Part shown: piece by piece, positions 5,391 through 5,581 of the stretch
Layout: every line of letters begins with the position of its first letter
Position numbering within the stretch: the first letter of the stretch is position 1
From: Chloroflexota bacterium
GTDB lineage: Bacteria; Chloroflexota; Anaerolineae; UBA7937; B3-Chlor
Direction of reading: 5' to 3'
NCBI GenBank assembly: GCA_030616025.1
Contig: JAUWYD010000093.1
Span: forward strand, 1 to 5,581
DNA length: 5,581 bases
Notes under the pieces: generated by a model
The model's database searches: none
Seen by the model: only the letters and a program-made list of their open reading frames with translations
What the model was told of the DNA's origin: nothing
Position numbers and translations under genes: made by a program

Positions 5391-5581
5391 ATGCAAATCG
5401 AAATCCACTACTGTACGGAGTGAAACTACAAGCCCAGCGCCGCCAGTGTGGCGGACGAATTGCGTGAGGCGCTTGGAGTGGAGGCAAAGCTGGTCCCTGG
5501 AGGCAACGGCATCTTTGATGTCATAGTGGACGGGGGATTGGTGTTCTCCAAGTTCGAAACGGGCCGATTCCCCGACCCAGG
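5391..5581 (+). CDS. SelW-like selenoprotein (Rdx family) with in-frame TGA, 3' end outside window
   Basis: From ATG 5391 the protein reads MQIEIHYCTE, then TGA (5421-5423), then NYKPSAASVADELREALG, and continues open to the edge (63 codons). Reading TGA as selenocysteine gives C8-T9-E10-U11, the CxxU redox motif of the SelT/SelW/SelH (Rdx) thioredoxin-like fold, placed directly after the first beta strand as in the family. The sequence after the TGA keeps family features in the same frame: the NYKP-A segment, an amphipathic helix, LVPGGNGIFDV, then the strand and turn VFSKFETGRFPDP, like the usual 'lfSK..tGrFP'. Family proteins are about 75-95 residues, so perhaps 12-30 codons are missing. 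The roles proposed for the family are thiol redox reactions, often linked to glutathione or thioredoxin. A strong ribosome binding site and own promoter precede it, and a bSECIS-like hairpin follows the TGA. A sequencing error or a true nonsense mutation of a Cys homologue (TGC/TGT) is the alternative, but the hairpin argues against it. Confidence 0.85.
5421..5454 (+). promoter_or_regulatory. Candidate bacterial SECIS element (bSECIS) after the UGA
   Basis: CCGCCA (5440-5445) and TGGCGG (5449-5454) form a perfect 6-bp stem closed by the loop GTG (5446-5448). The loop starts with G and lies 22 nt after the UGA codon (5421-5423). Known bSECIS elements sit inside the coding region just downstream of UGA, with a small apical loop having a G among its first two bases, about 16-37 nt away, where SelB binds. 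This one meets those criteria. A competing longer pairing, 5433-5441 with 5468-5476 (eight pairs, one mismatch), is possible. Confidence 0.7.

Noticed and set aside
5221..5487. Minus-strand open frame of 88 codons over the selenoprotein start.
   Set aside because: It is a shadow of the plus-strand SelW-like gene and its leader, with no start signal and no recognisable motif.
1..5581. CRISPR arrays, insertion-sequence ends or transposase genes.
   Set aside because: No regularly spaced repeats, long terminal inverted repeats or transposase motifs were seen on either strand.

Overview
This is a bacterial window. Strong Shine-Dalgarno sites (AAGGAGGTG, GGAGGTGA, GAGGAGGT) precede several genes, the promoters are of the ordinary sigma-70 type, genes are packed in an operon, and one reading frame appears to decode UGA as selenocysteine. 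Arginine AGG/AGA and isoleucine ATA codons are common in a moderately GC-rich sequence. Together with the strong ribosome binding sites, this hints at an anaerobic, possibly thermophilic, Firmicutes-like or Chloroflexi-like lineage. That taxonomic guess is weak; no marker gene is present.

Layout. (1) At 1-123, minus strand, lies the N-terminal part of an Xre/Cro-type helix-turn-helix regulator with a good promoter (154-182) that contains a palindrome. (2) At 124-630 is a divergent intergenic region. It holds a strong plus-strand promoter (289-317) and then a leader of about 300 nt with at least five stable hairpins. (3) At 631-4786 is a tight three-gene operon: a GT4 glycosyltransferase, a GH65 disaccharide phosphorylase, and a HAD enzyme resembling beta-phosphoglucomutase. 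The spacings are 17 bp and a 4-bp GTGA overlap. (4) At 4787-5206 there is no intact gene, but 4914-5015 encodes a recognisable scrap of a formylglycine-generating-enzyme/sulfatase-modifying-factor domain. (5) At 5207-5390 are an extended -10 promoter and a leader of about 150 nt that can form a pseudoknot. (6) From 5391 to the right edge is the 5' part of a SelW-like (Rdx family) selenoprotein gene. It has a CxxU motif encoded with an in-frame TGA, and a bSECIS-like hairpin just downstream. A standard gene caller would miss it because of the TGA.

How the genes fit together. GH65 enzymes split alpha-linked glucose disaccharides with phosphate to glucose and beta-glucose 1-phosphate, and beta-phosphoglucomutase turns the latter into glucose 6-phosphate. 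The GT4 enzyme in front could make the glycoside that the other two recycle, which would give a synthesis-and-recovery module for a glucoside solute or reserve. The last step is inference. The selenoprotein has its own promoter and looks like an independent redox gene.

The most noteworthy items are the unannotated selenoprotein with its bSECIS, the long structured leader of the sugar operon, and the pseudoknot-capable leader of the selenoprotein gene.
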